Shown here: positions 8,357 through 16,697 of the stretch, piece by piece
How positions within the stretch are numbered: the stretch's first letter is position 1
Layout of the letters: the number at the start of each line of letters is the position of its first letter
Assembly (NCBI RefSeq): GCF_014230355.1
Contig: NZ_JACLAX010000014.1
Span: 1 to 64,000 of the forward strand
Reading direction: 5' to 3'
Length of the DNA stretch: 64,000 nucleotides
From: Novosphingobium piscinae
GTDB lineage: Bacteria > Pseudomonadota > Alphaproteobacteria > Sphingomonadales > Sphingomonadaceae
Translations under genes and position numbers: made by a program
The notes under the pieces: model-generated
Seen by the model: only the letters and a program-made list of their open reading frames with translations
The model's database searches: none
Told to the model about the DNA's origin: nothing

Positions 8357-9367
8357 TCAGGGCGCCACCGCGACACCCCACGGCCCCGCTCCGGCGCGGA
8401 TCGTGGCGGTGACCTGGCCGGTGGCGAGATCGACCAGGCTGACCGTGTCGCTCATCCCGTTGGCGACCAGCGCGCCGCCGCCGTCCGGGGTCAGCGCGAG
8501 ATGCCAGGGCCGCCCGCCGACCGCGCTGTAGGACAGGACCCTGCGGCTGGCGACATCGACCAGCGCGACGTGGTTGGCCCGCCCCAGCGCGATCACCGCG
8601 CGCCGCCCGTCGGCGGTGAAGCGGATCCCGCAGGGCAGGACCTTGTAGGCCGGCACGCCGGGCGGGGCGAAGGGGATCGTTGCGACCACCGCGCGGCTGG
8701 CCGGATCGATCACCTGGACCACCCCGCCGGCCTCGGCCGCCACCCACAGCGCGCTGCCGTCGGGCGTGAACTCGACATGGCGCGGCCGTTCGGCGGTGGC
8801 GGTCTCGGCCACGGGCTGACGGCTGGCGAGATCGATCCACGCCACGCTGTGCTGGTCCTCGCTGGTCACCACCAGCCAGCGGCCGTCGGGGCTTTCGGCG
8901 ATGCCCTCGGGTTCGCGGCCGACCGGGACCTGCCAGGCGACCCGCCCGGCCGCGAGATCGATCGCGGTGGCGGCGGCATCGTCCTCGTTGGCGACGAACA
9001 GCAGGCGCCCGTCGCGCGAGGGAAAGAACTGCTCCGGGTCCTGCCCGGCGGGCAGGGTGGCGAGCAGCCGCCCGCTGGCGCGCTCGTGCACCTCGACCGC
9101 ATTGTCCTGCCCGGCGGCGACGAACACCCGGCTGCCATCGCGGGAAACCGCGATGCCGCGCGGGCGCTTGCCTACGGCCCAGGTGGCGGTCACGGCCCGG
9201 CTGGCGAGATCGATCACCGTCACGCTGTCGCCGCGCTCGTTGCTGACATAGGCGGTGCCCTTGGCGGCGGTGCCCTTGGCGGCGGTGCCCTCCGCGGCGG
9301 CGGCGCCAGCCGTGTGGAGCAGCAGAAGCCCGGCCAGTGCGGCCCGGCAGGGGTTGGTCACGGTCAT
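8357..9367 (-). CDS. PQQ-dependent catabolism-associated YVTN beta-propeller protein
   Basis: A 336-residue exported protein. After a signal peptide it consists of repeated seven-bladed-propeller units with YVSNERGDSVTVIDLASR, LLFVANEDDAAATAIDLA and ALVANGMSDTVSLVDLATG blades. This matches the beta-propeller family that accompanies PQQ-dependent alcohol catabolism; its biochemical role there is unproven. The start at 9367 follows GAGAGGA. It is divergent from the pedF-like gene. The N-terminus carries three near-perfect 15-bp repeats encoding an AKGTA-type pentapeptide just after the signal peptide. Confidence 0.85.
   Translation of the reverse strand: MTVTNPCRAALAGLLLLHTAGAAAAEGTAAKGTAAKGTAYVSNERGDSVTVIDLASRAVTATWAVGKRPRGIAVSRDGSRVFVAAGQDNAVEVHERASGRLLATLPAGQDPEQFFPSRDGRLLFVANEDDAAATAIDLAAGRVAWQVPVGREPEGIAESPDGRWLVVTSEDQHSVAWIDLASRQPVAETATAERPRHVEFTPDGSALWVAAEAGGVVQVIDPASRAVVATIPFAPPGVPAYKVLPCGIRFTADGRRAVIALGRANHVALVDVASRRVLSYSAVGGRPWHLALTPDGGGALVANGMSDTVSLVDLATGQVTATIRAGAGPWGVAVAP
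9251..9295 (-). repeat. 15-bp in-frame tandem repeat
   Basis: Three adjacent 15-bp units (GGCGGTGCCCTTGGC twice, then GGCGGTGCCCTCCGC) fall inside the beta-propeller gene. They encode a Gly-Thr-Ala-Ala-Lys-type linker between the signal peptide and the first blade. Unit length is a multiple of three, so copy-number change would alter only linker length. Confidence 0.8.
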
Positions 9368-9425
9368 GCGTGGGTCCTCTCGTCCGCACCATCCTATGGG
9401 GCTGGCCCGGGGCCGATATGGGACC

Positions 9426-9463
9426 AAGGTACTATGTCTGGGCGCGGGCGCGGCCAGTACCTT
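9426..9463. promoter_or_regulatory. AAGGTACT/AGTACCTT dyad in divergent propeller-pedF promoter region
   Basis: AAGGTACT (9426-9433) and AGTACCTT (9456-9463) form a perfect 8-bp inverted repeat with a 22-bp spacer in the 183-bp divergent region. Each half resembles the AAGGTACAATTG core found before the aldehyde dehydrogenase gene. It is therefore a candidate operator serving both genes. Confidence 0.45.
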
Positions 9464-9550
9464 CGCGAGCAGACCAAGGATGGCACCCGCCGGTCCGCGC
9501 CCCTGGCCGCCGCCAGAGCGAACGGCCGGTGCGAACGGAAGGATGCTGAG

Positions 9551-10009
9551 ATGTCGGGCACGACCGGAAACCGCAAGATCGGGCGGATGCTGCTGCTGGC
9601 CGCCGCTGCGGCGCTGACGCTCAGCGCGGCGCCGCGCCTGTCGGCCCACGGCAATGTCACGCCGCAGGCGGTCGACACCACCGCGCTGCCGGACATCGCC
9701 CCGAGCAACGAGACCTGGCTGACGCACAATCCCTATCGCGGCAATGCCAAGGCGATCGAGATTGGCGCCTCGGCCTATGGTCAGAACTGCGCGCGCTGCC
9801 ACGGGCTGGATGCCATCTCGGGCGGGATCGCCCCCGACCTGCGGCTGCTCGAGCTGGGCGATTCGGGCGATGAATGGTTCGTCCAGCGTTTCCAGCATGG
9901 CTCGGTCCGCGAGGGCAAGGTCTACATGCCGCCGATGGGCGAGGTGCTGGGCCAGAAGGCCGGCTGGGCGATCCGCACCTGGCTCGAGACCAAGCACACC
10001 GATGAGTGA
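9551..10009 (+). CDS. pedF: Cytochrome c-550, PedF-like
   Basis: A 152-residue periplasmic cytochrome. The signal peptide ends near RLSAHG. The haem motif is CARCH (Cys80, Cys83, His84), and MPPMGEVLGQ supplies a likely Met ligand. The protein resembles cytochrome c-550 of the PedF/ExaB type, the direct electron acceptor of PQQ-dependent alcohol dehydrogenases. The ATG at 9551 is preceded by GGAAGGA. The stop codon overlaps the next gene's start (ATGAGTGA), so translation of the two is probably coupled. Confidence 0.87.
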   Translation: MSGTTGNRKIGRMLLLAAAAALTLSAAPRLSAHGNVTPQAVDTTALPDIAPSNETWLTHNPYRGNAKAIEIGASAYGQNCARCHGLDAISGGIAPDLRLLELGDSGDEWFVQRFQHGSVREGKVYMPPMGEVLGQKAGWAIRTWLETKHTDE

Positions 10010-10886
10010 GCCGCGCTCCGGCGGCCGGCTGGGCCGCCGTGCCCTGCTCGGCGGCCTGTTCGGCGCACTGGGCGCGGCGGCGTTGCTGCCGCAGCCGCTG
10101 CGCGCCGCACCGCTCGCCAGGGTCCGCGCCGAGGGCCGGCTAAGGGTCGGGGTCTATGCCGAAAACCGGCCGTGGTCGTGGAGCGAGGGCGGGGTGCTGC
10201 GCGGGATCGATGTCGATCTCGGCAAGGCGCTCGCCGCGGCGCTGCAGGTCCGGGCCGAGGTGGTCGAATTCTACGCCGGCGACGATCTCGCCGCCGACCT
10301 GCGCAACGTGGTGTGGCGCGGCGGCCTGCTTGGCTTCCAGCCCTGCGACGTGATGCTGCACGTCCCGTTCGACCGCCAGCTGATGCTCGACAGCGATCAG
10401 GTGGCGATCGTCGCGCCCTATTACCGCGAGGGCTTCGCGATCCTCTGCGGACCCGACGGCGGCGATTGCGAGGCCCCGCCGGTGCAGTTCCGCGGCAAGC
10501 GCCTGGCTGCCGAGACCGCGACGATGTCGGACGCCTACCTGCTCGGCAGCTTCGGCGGGGTGCTCGGCGCCGGGGTGCGCCACCACACCACCGGCTACGG
10601 CGCCATGGCCGCGCTGGCCGGCGGACAGGCCGACGTGGCCATGGGCACGCGCGCCCAGGCCGAGGCGGCGCTGCACGATTTCCCCGCGGCCGGGCTGCGC
10701 CGCCGCCGCGGCCCGATCCCCGCGCTGGCCTCGCCCGGCTGGGACGTCGCCATGGCGGTCAAGGACAACAGCCGCACGCTGGGCGATGCGTTGGAGGCGG
10801 CGCTGGCCGAGCTGGCCACGCGCGGCGATCTGGCCCGGCTGTTCGCCGCGCACGGCGTCGAATGGCACGCCGCGCTCGCAGGCTGA
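10002..10886 (+). CDS. Quinoprotein dehydrogenase-associated periplasmic substrate-binding protein
   Basis: A 294-residue exported protein with a twin-arginine-like N-terminus (GRRALLGGLFGALGAAALLP). A solute-binding type 3 fold follows (GRLRVGVYAENRPWSW, GIDVDLGKALAAALQ, GKRLAAETATMSDAYLLGSF). It corresponds to the MoxJ/PedB-like family of binding proteins encoded beside PQQ alcohol dehydrogenases. The family has been suggested to help dehydrogenase maturation or cofactor delivery rather than nutrient uptake. No ABC permease is nearby, which fits. The start overlaps the pedF-like stop by 8 bp and lies upstream of the dehydrogenase gene. Confidence 0.85.
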   Translation: MSEPRSGGRLGRRALLGGLFGALGAAALLPQPLRAAPLARVRAEGRLRVGVYAENRPWSWSEGGVLRGIDVDLGKALAAALQVRAEVVEFYAGDDLAADLRNVVWRGGLLGFQPCDVMLHVPFDRQLMLDSDQVAIVAPYYREGFAILCGPDGGDCEAPPVQFRGKRLAAETATMSDAYLLGSFGGVLGAGVRHHTTGYGAMAALAGGQADVAMGTRAQAEAALHDFPAAGLRRRRGPIPALASPGWDVAMAVKDNSRTLGDALEAALAELATRGDLARLFAAHGVEWHAALAG

Positions 10887-10945
10887 GCGCCCGCTCGACC
10901 ACGTTCCCGCCCGCGCTGCCGACCCCGGGCGCGGCCCGGTCTAGG

Positions 10946-10963
10946 CCGAAGGTGCAATTGTCG
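10946..10963 (+). promoter_or_regulatory. Quinoprotein-regulon motif copy upstream of PQQ dehydrogenase
   Basis: CCGAAGGTGCAATTGTCG lies about 130 bp before the dehydrogenase start, in a 208-bp intergenic stretch. It is nearly identical to CCGAAGGTACAATTGGC upstream of the aldehyde dehydrogenase gene. It is a candidate activator site. Confidence 0.55.
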
Positions 10964-11094
10964 CTCCTCCCCCGCCCGATAGGTTTCCCGGGGAAGCAAC
11001 GGAAGGAGGGGCCCGCCGGGTCCCTCGGGGACTTCCGGGTTTCGGTTTCCGCGCGGCCAGACCGTGGGGAGCGAGCACAGAACAGGAGGAGAGT

Positions 11095-12840
11095 ATGAAG
11101 GGCACTATCCGGCGCAGCCTCGTGAGCCTGGCGTCCGTGGCGCTGGTCACCGCCGCCCCCGTCCGCGCGGAGGGGCCGACCAGCCAGGACATCGCGGCGA
11201 GCGCGACCAACACCAGCGCGGTCCTCACCAACGGCATGGGGCCCTGGGGCCAGCGCTATTCCACGCTCACCCAGGTCAACACCGCCACGGTCAAGGGCCT
11301 CGTCCCCGCTTTCGCCTCGTCGCTGGGCGGCGAGAAGCAGCGCGGCCAGGAATCGCAGCCGATTGTCTATGACGGCACGATCTACGTCACCGGCTCGTAC
11401 TCGCGCCTGTTCGCCTTCGATGCCCGCACCGGCGAAAAGAAGTGGGAGTACAACGCGCGCCTCACCGACGGGATCATGCCGTGCTGCGACGTGGTCAACC
11501 GCGGCGCCGCGATCCATGGCGACAAGATCATCTTCGCCACGCTCGACGCGCACCTGATCGCGCTCAACCGCAACACCGGCAAGGTGATCTGGAACAAGAC
11601 CCTGGCCGACTACCAGGCCGGCTATTCGGCCACGGCCGCGCCGATGATCGTCAAGGACATGGTGATCTACGGCAACTCCGGCGGCGAGTTCGGCATCGTC
11701 GGCTCGGTCCAGGCGCGCGACGTCAACACCGGCGAGCTGATCTGGGAACGCCCGACCATCGAGGGCCATGTGGGCACCCTGCGCGGCCAGCCCAACGGCA
11801 TGACCGGCAAGCTCAACGCCAGCTGGCAGGGCGACATGTGGAAGACCGGGGGCGGGGCCACCTGGCTGGGCGGCACCTATGACCCGGACAGCAACCTGAT
11901 CTTCATGGGCACCGGCAACCCCGGCCCGTGGAACAGCCACCTGCGTCCGGGCGACAACCTCTACACCAGCTCGACCCTGGCGATCGACGCCGACACCGGC
12001 GTGATCAAGTGGCACTTCCAGACCACGCCGCACGACGGCTGGGACTTCGACGGCGTGAACGAGTTCATCCCGTTCGATGCCACGATCGGTGGCAAGCCGA
12101 TGAAACTGGGCGCCAAGGCCGACCGTAACGGCTACTTCTTCGTGCTAGACCGCACCAACGGCAAGTTCGTCAGCGCGAGCAAGTTCGTGATGCAGACGAC
12201 CTGGGCGAACGGGTTCAACCCCAAGACCGGGCGGCCCAACTACAACGACGACAACCGTCCGGGCGCGCCGGTCGGGGCCGAGAAGGGCAAGGTCGTGTTC
12301 TCCTCGCCCAGCTTCCTCGGCGGCAAGAACTGGATGCCGATGGCCTATTCGCAGCAGACCGGGCTGTTCTACATCCCGTCGAACGACTGGGGCATGGACA
12401 TCTGGAACGAGCCGATCGCCTACAAGAAGGGCGCGGCCTATCTGGGCGCTGGCTTCACCATCAGGCCGATCGCCGAGGACCACATCGGCGCGCTGCGCGC
12501 GATGGACCCGACCGCCGGCAAGATCGTGTGGGAATACAAGAACAAGGCCCCGCTGTGGGGCGGCGTGCTGACCACCGCCGGCGGGCTGGTCTTCACCGGC
12601 ACCCCGGAGGGCTACCTCAAGGCCTTCGACGCGAAGACCGGCCAGGAGCTGTGGAAGTTCCAGACCGGCTCGGGCGTGGTCGGCTCGCCGGTCACCTGGC
12701 AGCAGGACGGCGAACAGTACGTCGCCGTGATGTCGGGCTGGGGCGGCGCCGTGCCGCTGTGGGGCGGCGAGGTTGCCAAGACCTTCAAGGACATCAGCCA
12801 GGGCGGTTCGCTCTGGGTGTTCAAGCTGCCCAAGGGCTGA
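11095..12840 (+). CDS. PQQ-dependent alcohol dehydrogenase, lanthanide-type (XoxF/PedH-like)
   Basis: A 581-residue periplasmic quinoprotein that oxidises primary alcohols to aldehydes and passes electrons to cytochrome c. A Sec signal peptide ends near PVRAEG. Key residues by family comparison are the vicinal disulfide Cys130-Cys131 (PCCDVVNRG), metal ligands Glu198 (SGGEFG) and Asn275 (GNPGPWN), and catalytic Asp317 in [13 protein letters not shown]. Asp319, two residues later, is the extra acidic ligand diagnostic of lanthanide enzymes; calcium enzymes have a non-acidic residue there. PQQ-domain W-motifs ([16 protein letters not shown]) are present. The ATG at 11095 follows AGGAGAGT. Preferred alcohol and metal remain inferred. 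Confidence 0.94.
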   Translation: MKGTIRRSLVSLASVALVTAAPVRAEGPTSQDIAASATNTSAVLTNGMGPWGQRYSTLTQVNTATVKGLVPAFASSLGGEKQRGQESQPIVYDGTIYVTGSYSRLFAFDARTGEKKWEYNARLTDGIMPCCDVVNRGAAIHGDKIIFATLDAHLIALNRNTGKVIWNKTLADYQAGYSATAAPMIVKDMVIYGNSGGEFGIVGSVQARDVNTGELIWERPTIEGHVGTLRGQPNGMTGKLNASWQGDMWKTGGGATWLGGTYDPDSNLIFMGTGNPGPWNSHLRPGDNLYTSSTLAIDADTGVIKWHFQTTPHDGWDFDGVNEFIPFDATIGGKPMKLGAKADRNGYFFVLDRTNGKFVSASKFVMQTTWANGFNPKTGRPNYNDDNRPGAPVGAEKGKVVFSSPSFLGGKNWMPMAYSQQTGLFYIPSNDWGMDIWNEPIAYKKGAAYLGAGFTIRPIAEDHIGALRAMDPTAGKIVWEYKNKAPLWGGVLTTAGGLVFTGTPEGYLKAFDAKTGQELWKFQTGSGVVGSPVTWQQDGEQYVAVMSGWGGAVPLWGGEVAKTFKDISQGGSLWVFKLPKG

Positions 12841-12841
12841 C

Positions 12842-12886
12842 CGGGGCGGGTGGGGGAGGGCCTGTGGGTCGTCCCCCTTCGCCCCG
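12842..12886 (+). terminator. Hairpin after PQQ dehydrogenase gene
   Basis: CGGGGCG (12842-12848) with GGGGGA (12852-12857) pairs with TCCCCC (12872-12877) and CGCCCCG (12880-12886). It begins one base after the stop codon. No U-run follows, so termination strength is uncertain. Confidence 0.5.
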
Positions 12887-12934
12887 ATTGCCGGGCGTCC
12901 CATTCATGCTAAGTTGACCGGAGCAGCCACGGGA

Positions 12935-13579
12935 ATGAATATCGAGATGGAACGGGTGCTGATCGTCGATGACCATTCGCTGGTCCGTGACGGCATGCGC
13001 AGTCTGCTCGAGATCAGCTTCCCCGACTGCGAGATCCTCGAGGCCGGGGCCCTGACCGAGGCGGTCGACGCCCTGTCGCGCGGCGACGAGGTCGACATGG
13101 TCCTGCTCGATCTCAACATTCCTGACGTCACGCGCTTTTCCGGCCTGACCGAACTGCGCGACCATTTTCCCAGCGTCCCGGTGGTGATGGTCTCGGGCCA
13201 GCTTGACCGCATCACCGTGCGCGAGGCCCTGGCCGCCGGCGCCGCGGGATTCGTCCCCAAGAGCCTGAAGCGCAACGAGATCGTCGACGCCCTGCGCCAG
13301 GTGCTCGAGGGCGAGATCTATATCCCCGAATTCCTCGGCGAGGAGGATGACGCCAGCCGCGAGGCCGCGCAGACCCTCGCCCGGATCGACACGCTGACCC
13401 CGCAGCAGACGGTCGTGTTGCGCCATCTGGTCAACGGCAAGCTCAACAAGCAGATCGCCTATGAGCTCAACGTGTCGATGACCACGGTCAAGGCCCACGT
13501 CTCGGCCATCCTGCAGAAGCTTCACGCCTATTCGCGCACCCACGCGGTGATCCTGGCGAACCGGGCGGGGTTCAACTGA
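12935..13579 (+). CDS. LuxR/NarL-family response regulator (ExaE/PedR/AgmR-like)
   Basis: A 214-residue two-component regulator. The receiver domain (VLIVDDHSLVRDGMR; phosphoacceptor Asp59 in VLLDLNIPD; Lys in GFVPKS) covers residues 1 to about 120. A LuxR-type helix-turn-helix follows (LTPQQTVVLRHLVNGKLNKQ to TTVKAHVSAILQKL). The family includes ExaE, AgmR and PedR, which activate PQQ alcohol dehydrogenase genes; its position right behind the dehydrogenase supports that role. The start at 12935 (MNIEMERVL) has an alternative ATG at 12947. The neighbouring hybrid kinase is a plausible partner, although the two are convergent and not in one operon. Confidence 0.9.
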   Translation: MNIEMERVLIVDDHSLVRDGMRSLLEISFPDCEILEAGALTEAVDALSRGDEVDMVLLDLNIPDVTRFSGLTELRDHFPSVPVVMVSGQLDRITVREALAAGAAGFVPKSLKRNEIVDALRQVLEGEIYIPEFLGEEDDASREAAQTLARIDTLTPQQTVVLRHLVNGKLNKQIAYELNVSMTTVKAHVSAILQKLHAYSRTHAVILANRAGFN

Positions 13580-13687
13580 GTCGCGCGGTTCCGGCAACCG
13601 GCCGGACAGGTCGGACCCCGCTGTCGCCACGCTGGATCCACGCAGGCAACCTCGTGGCGAATCCGAAAGCCAGGCTGCTCGAGCCCG

Positions 13688-14392
13688 CTAGGGCAAGGCA
13701 TTGCCGAGGTTGTGCAGCACCACGGGCAGGGCCAGACTGCCGGTGCGCAGGCGCAGCCACACGGCCAGGAAGGCTGGGCCGCCGGTCAGTGCCATGGTGA
13801 GCGGATCGAACGTGAAGGTGCCGTGCGAGAATCCGAACGCGTGGGCCAGGCCGAACAGGAGGCACGACAACACGCTGCCCCAACCCCACTCGACCCCGAG
13901 CCAGGTCACCCGGCCGGTGAATGCCCGGTCCAGCGCCAGCAGCAGCACGCCGCGATAGAAGACCTCTTCCTCAAGTCCGGGCAGGGTCAACTGGAAGGCC
14001 AGCGTTTCACCATCGGGCTTGTCACCGGGAAAGGCCAGGGCCTTCGCCACGAACAAGGCCGCGTAGAGCAAACCGACCGCCAGCGCCGGGCGCCAGCTGC
14101 CCCGGGCCTGCGACAGGGTAAGCCCGGTCCGGCGCCAGCCGAACGCCGGCATGGCCGCAATCGCCAGACTCGCCCCGAGCGCCAGCAGCTTGCCCTGCCA
14201 GTTCCAGGTTCCACCAAGCATATTGGGCAGCAACCGGTAGGCATTGGTCAGCAAGGCATCGTTGAGCGTCACGAGTAGGGCCGAGATCAACAGCCACCGC
14301 GGCGAGAAGGCGGCGCGATTGCCGAGGCCCACGACCAGGCCGGCGCCGAGCAGGATGCCGATGACGCCCGCAAGTCCAATCAGACCATTCAT
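13688..14392 (-). CDS. CPBP-family intramembrane metalloprotease
   Basis: A 234-residue membrane protein with several hydrophobic segments. It carries the conserved Abi/CPBP motifs: EEEVFYRG (Glu141-143, Arg147), LFGLAHAFG (His184) and VVLHNLGN near the C-terminus, the presumed metal and catalytic residues of this protease family. The ATG at 14392 lies only four bases after the stop codon of the histidine kinase gene, so it is probably the last gene of the FIST-kinase-protease operon. A link to signalling through regulated proteolysis is speculation; CPBP proteins also process prenylated or bacteriocin-type peptides elsewhere. Confidence 0.85.
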   Translation of the reverse strand: MNGLIGLAGVIGILLGAGLVVGLGNRAAFSPRWLLISALLVTLNDALLTNAYRLLPNMLGGTWNWQGKLLALGASLAIAAMPAFGWRRTGLTLSQARGSWRPALAVGLLYAALFVAKALAFPGDKPDGETLAFQLTLPGLEEEVFYRGVLLLALDRAFTGRVTWLGVEWGWGSVLSCLLFGLAHAFGFSHGTFTFDPLTMALTGGPAFLAVWLRLRTGSLALPVVLHNLGNALP

Positions 14393-14396
14393 CGCC

Positions 14397-16697
14397 TCAC
14401 TCCGCCGCCACACTCTCCACCTTGCCAGCCGTCGACCCGCGCCCCAGCATGGTGCGCATCAGCGCGCGCAGCTGGCCGGGCTTGATCGGCTTGTGCAGCA
14501 TCGGGATGCCCTGGGCGGCGAGGCTGGCCTTGACCTCGTCGCTGCGGTCGGCGCTGATCACCAGGGCGGGGAGGTCGCCCAGATCGCCGCGCAGCGCGGT
14601 GATCGCCGCGTCGCCGCGCTGGCCGTCGTCGAGGTGATAGTCGGCGATGATCAACGCCGGGCGCTGCCGGGCGAGGTCGAGCGCCCGGGCCGCGGCCAGG
14701 CTCGGCGCGGTCAGCACGGCATAGCCCCAGCGGCCGAGCAGCGCCTGCATGCCTTCAAGGATCGCGTCCTCGTTGTCGACGATCAGCACGGTGCCGCCGG
14801 CATCCTCGCCAGTGGCGCGGCCGCGCGGCCCGGTTTCCGTGCGTTCGGTCTGCCCGGCCGCCGCCAGCGGCACCCGCACCGCGAATTCGGAGCCCTGGCC
14901 CGGTTCCGAGGCGACCTCGACCGTATGGTCGAGCATCTGGCAGGCCCGGCGCACCACGGCCAGACCCAGGCCCTTGCCCGCCGGCCCCTTGTGGTGGGCG
15001 ATGCGGCGAAACTCCTCGAAGATCGCCTCGAAGTTGTCCGGATCGATTCCGCGCCCGGTGTCCTTCACCGCGATCCGCACCTCGTCGCCCTCGCAGGTCA
15101 CGGCCACCGAGACCCGCCCGGTCGGGGTATAGCGCAGCGCATTGGACAGGAAGTTCTGCAGCACGCGGCGCAGCATGCGAAAGTCCGAGCGAACCCAGAG
15201 CCCGGTGTCGGGGATGTCGAACGACAGCCCGGCCTGCTTGGCCTGGGCGGCGAATTCGATGCGCAGCGCGCCGATCATCCGGTCCAGCTCGAAGGCGGTG
15301 ATATCGGGCTGAACCGCCCCGGCATCCAGCCGCGAGATCTCGAACAGGGCCTCGAGCAGCTCCTCGACCGAATCGAGCGCCACCCCGGTCTGGCGCACCA
15401 GCGCGCGGGTGGGCAGGGCCAGCCGCCGCTCGCTGAGTGCGGCGACGAACAGGCGCGCGGCGTTGAGCGGCTGGAGCAGATCGTGGCTGGCCGCCGCGAG
15501 GAAGCTGGTCTTCGAGCGGTTGGCGTGCTCGGCCGCGGTCTTGGCGGCGAGCAACTGCACTTCCACCGCGCGGCGCTCGGCCACCTCGGTCTCGAGCTCG
15601 GTGGTGCGCTCGGCGACGCGGCGTTCCAGCGTTTCGGCCGCCTCGCGCAGCTCGGCCTCGTAGCGCAGGCGGTCGGTGATGTCGTCGAAGCTGTAGGCCA
15701 TGCCGGCGGGCAGGATCGGGGTGCTGCGGATCTCGACCACCCGCTCGCCCAGTTGCGCCCGCGCGCGCCGCCGCGCTCCGGGCGCCTGGCGCCAGTCCAG
15801 CACCTCCGGATCCTCGAGCCCGAGCCGCTGGCAATGCGCCATGAGCTCCACCTGAGTGGCGATCGGACGGCGATCGCCAGGAGCAAGGCAGAGGATCCGC
15901 TCGAGCCCGCCGTTCGAGACGACCAGGGCCTGGCTCTGGTCATAGAGGCAGACCCCTTCCGACAGGGTGTCGAGCGTGGCCTGCAAGGCCAGGTTGCGCT
16001 CGGCCAGTTCGCGCGCCCGTTCGCGTGCGTCCTCGGCCTTGACCTCGGTGATGTCGGTGTAGATTCCCACCGTCCCGCCTTCTGAGGTGCGGATCTCGTT
16101 GATCTGCAGCCAGCGGCCGTCGGTCAGGGCCTGGACGTGGACCCCGTCGGCCGTGGCATGCCGCGCCACCCGTTCCGCCACCCAGCGCTCGGGCGAGGCG
16201 AGGGCGCCGATCGTGCGCTGGCCCTCGGCCACGGCGCGGGCGACGTCGGCGAAGGGAGCGGCCGCGGGGAGGGCCGCCACCTCGGGCCAGAACTGGCGAT
16301 AGGCCGCGTTGGACATGATCAGCCGGTCCTCGCTGTCGAACAGGGCAAAGCCGTCCTCCAGCGATTCGATCGCGTCGCGCAGGCGGGTCCGGGCGGCCTC
16401 GGCCTCGCGGTGGGCCACGGCGAGCTCGGCATTGGCGTGCGACAGCCGCGCCAGCACGTCCTCGAGCGCGGCGGTGCGTTCGCGCACCAGCGTTTCCAGC
16501 GAGATCGCTGTCTCGAACATCGAGAAGGCCCCGCCCTGCACGTCACTCGCCCGCTCGACCCGGTCGATCAGCGCGGCGTTGATCGTCTCGAGCTGGGCCA
16601 CCCGCGCGGCCAGCTCGGCCTCGCGCGCGGTCTGGGGTGCCGGGCATCCGGCCGGTGGCGCGCCGGGCACCGGGGCGGAAGGCGCCGGCGCGCTCAC
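14397..16697 (-). CDS. PAS-containing hybrid histidine kinase (NahK/ErcS'-like)
   Basis: A 766-residue cytoplasmic sensor kinase without membrane segments. The order is an N-terminal coiled coil (about 25-130), two PAS-like domains (LRDAIESLEDGFALFDSEDR; LDTLSEGVCLYDQSQ), a second coiled coil, a HisKA domain with His405 (SHDLLQPLNAARLF), an ATPase domain (QNFLSNALRYTP, DTGRGI, GKGLGLAVV) and a C-terminal receiver (VLIVDNEDAI; ADYHLDDG). The start is GTG overlapping the TGA of the FIST gene (GTGA). FIST next to such a kinase matches the NosP-NahK pair of Pseudomonas, where the partner senses nitric oxide and inhibits the kinase. Control of the quinoprotein regulon is inferred. Confidence 0.9.
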   Translation of the reverse strand: MSAPAPSAPVPGAPPAGCPAPQTAREAELAARVAQLETINAALIDRVERASDVQGGAFSMFETAISLETLVRERTAALEDVLARLSHANAELAVAHREAEAARTRLRDAIESLEDGFALFDSEDRLIMSNAAYRQFWPEVAALPAAAPFADVARAVAEGQRTIGALASPERWVAERVARHATADGVHVQALTDGRWLQINEIRTSEGGTVGIYTDITEVKAEDARERARELAERNLALQATLDTLSEGVCLYDQSQALVVSNGGLERILCLAPGDRRPIATQVELMAHCQRLGLEDPEVLDWRQAPGARRRARAQLGERVVEIRSTPILPAGMAYSFDDITDRLRYEAELREAAETLERRVAERTTELETEVAERRAVEVQLLAAKTAAEHANRSKTSFLAAASHDLLQPLNAARLFVAALSERRLALPTRALVRQTGVALDSVEELLEALFEISRLDAGAVQPDITAFELDRMIGALRIEFAAQAKQAGLSFDIPDTGLWVRSDFRMLRRVLQNFLSNALRYTPTGRVSVAVTCEGDEVRIAVKDTGRGIDPDNFEAIFEEFRRIAHHKGPAGKGLGLAVVRRACQMLDHTVEVASEPGQGSEFAVRVPLAAAGQTERTETGPRGRATGEDAGGTVLIVDNEDAILEGMQALLGRWGYAVLTAPSLAAARALDLARQRPALIIADYHLDDGQRGDAAITALRGDLGDLPALVISADRSDEVKASLAAQGIPMLHKPIKPGQLRALMRTMLGRGSTAGKVESVAAE

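Noticed and set aside
10002..10886. The periplasmic binding protein as part of an ABC importer
   Set aside because: No permease or ATPase gene is nearby, and the family is known beside PQQ dehydrogenases without a transporter.
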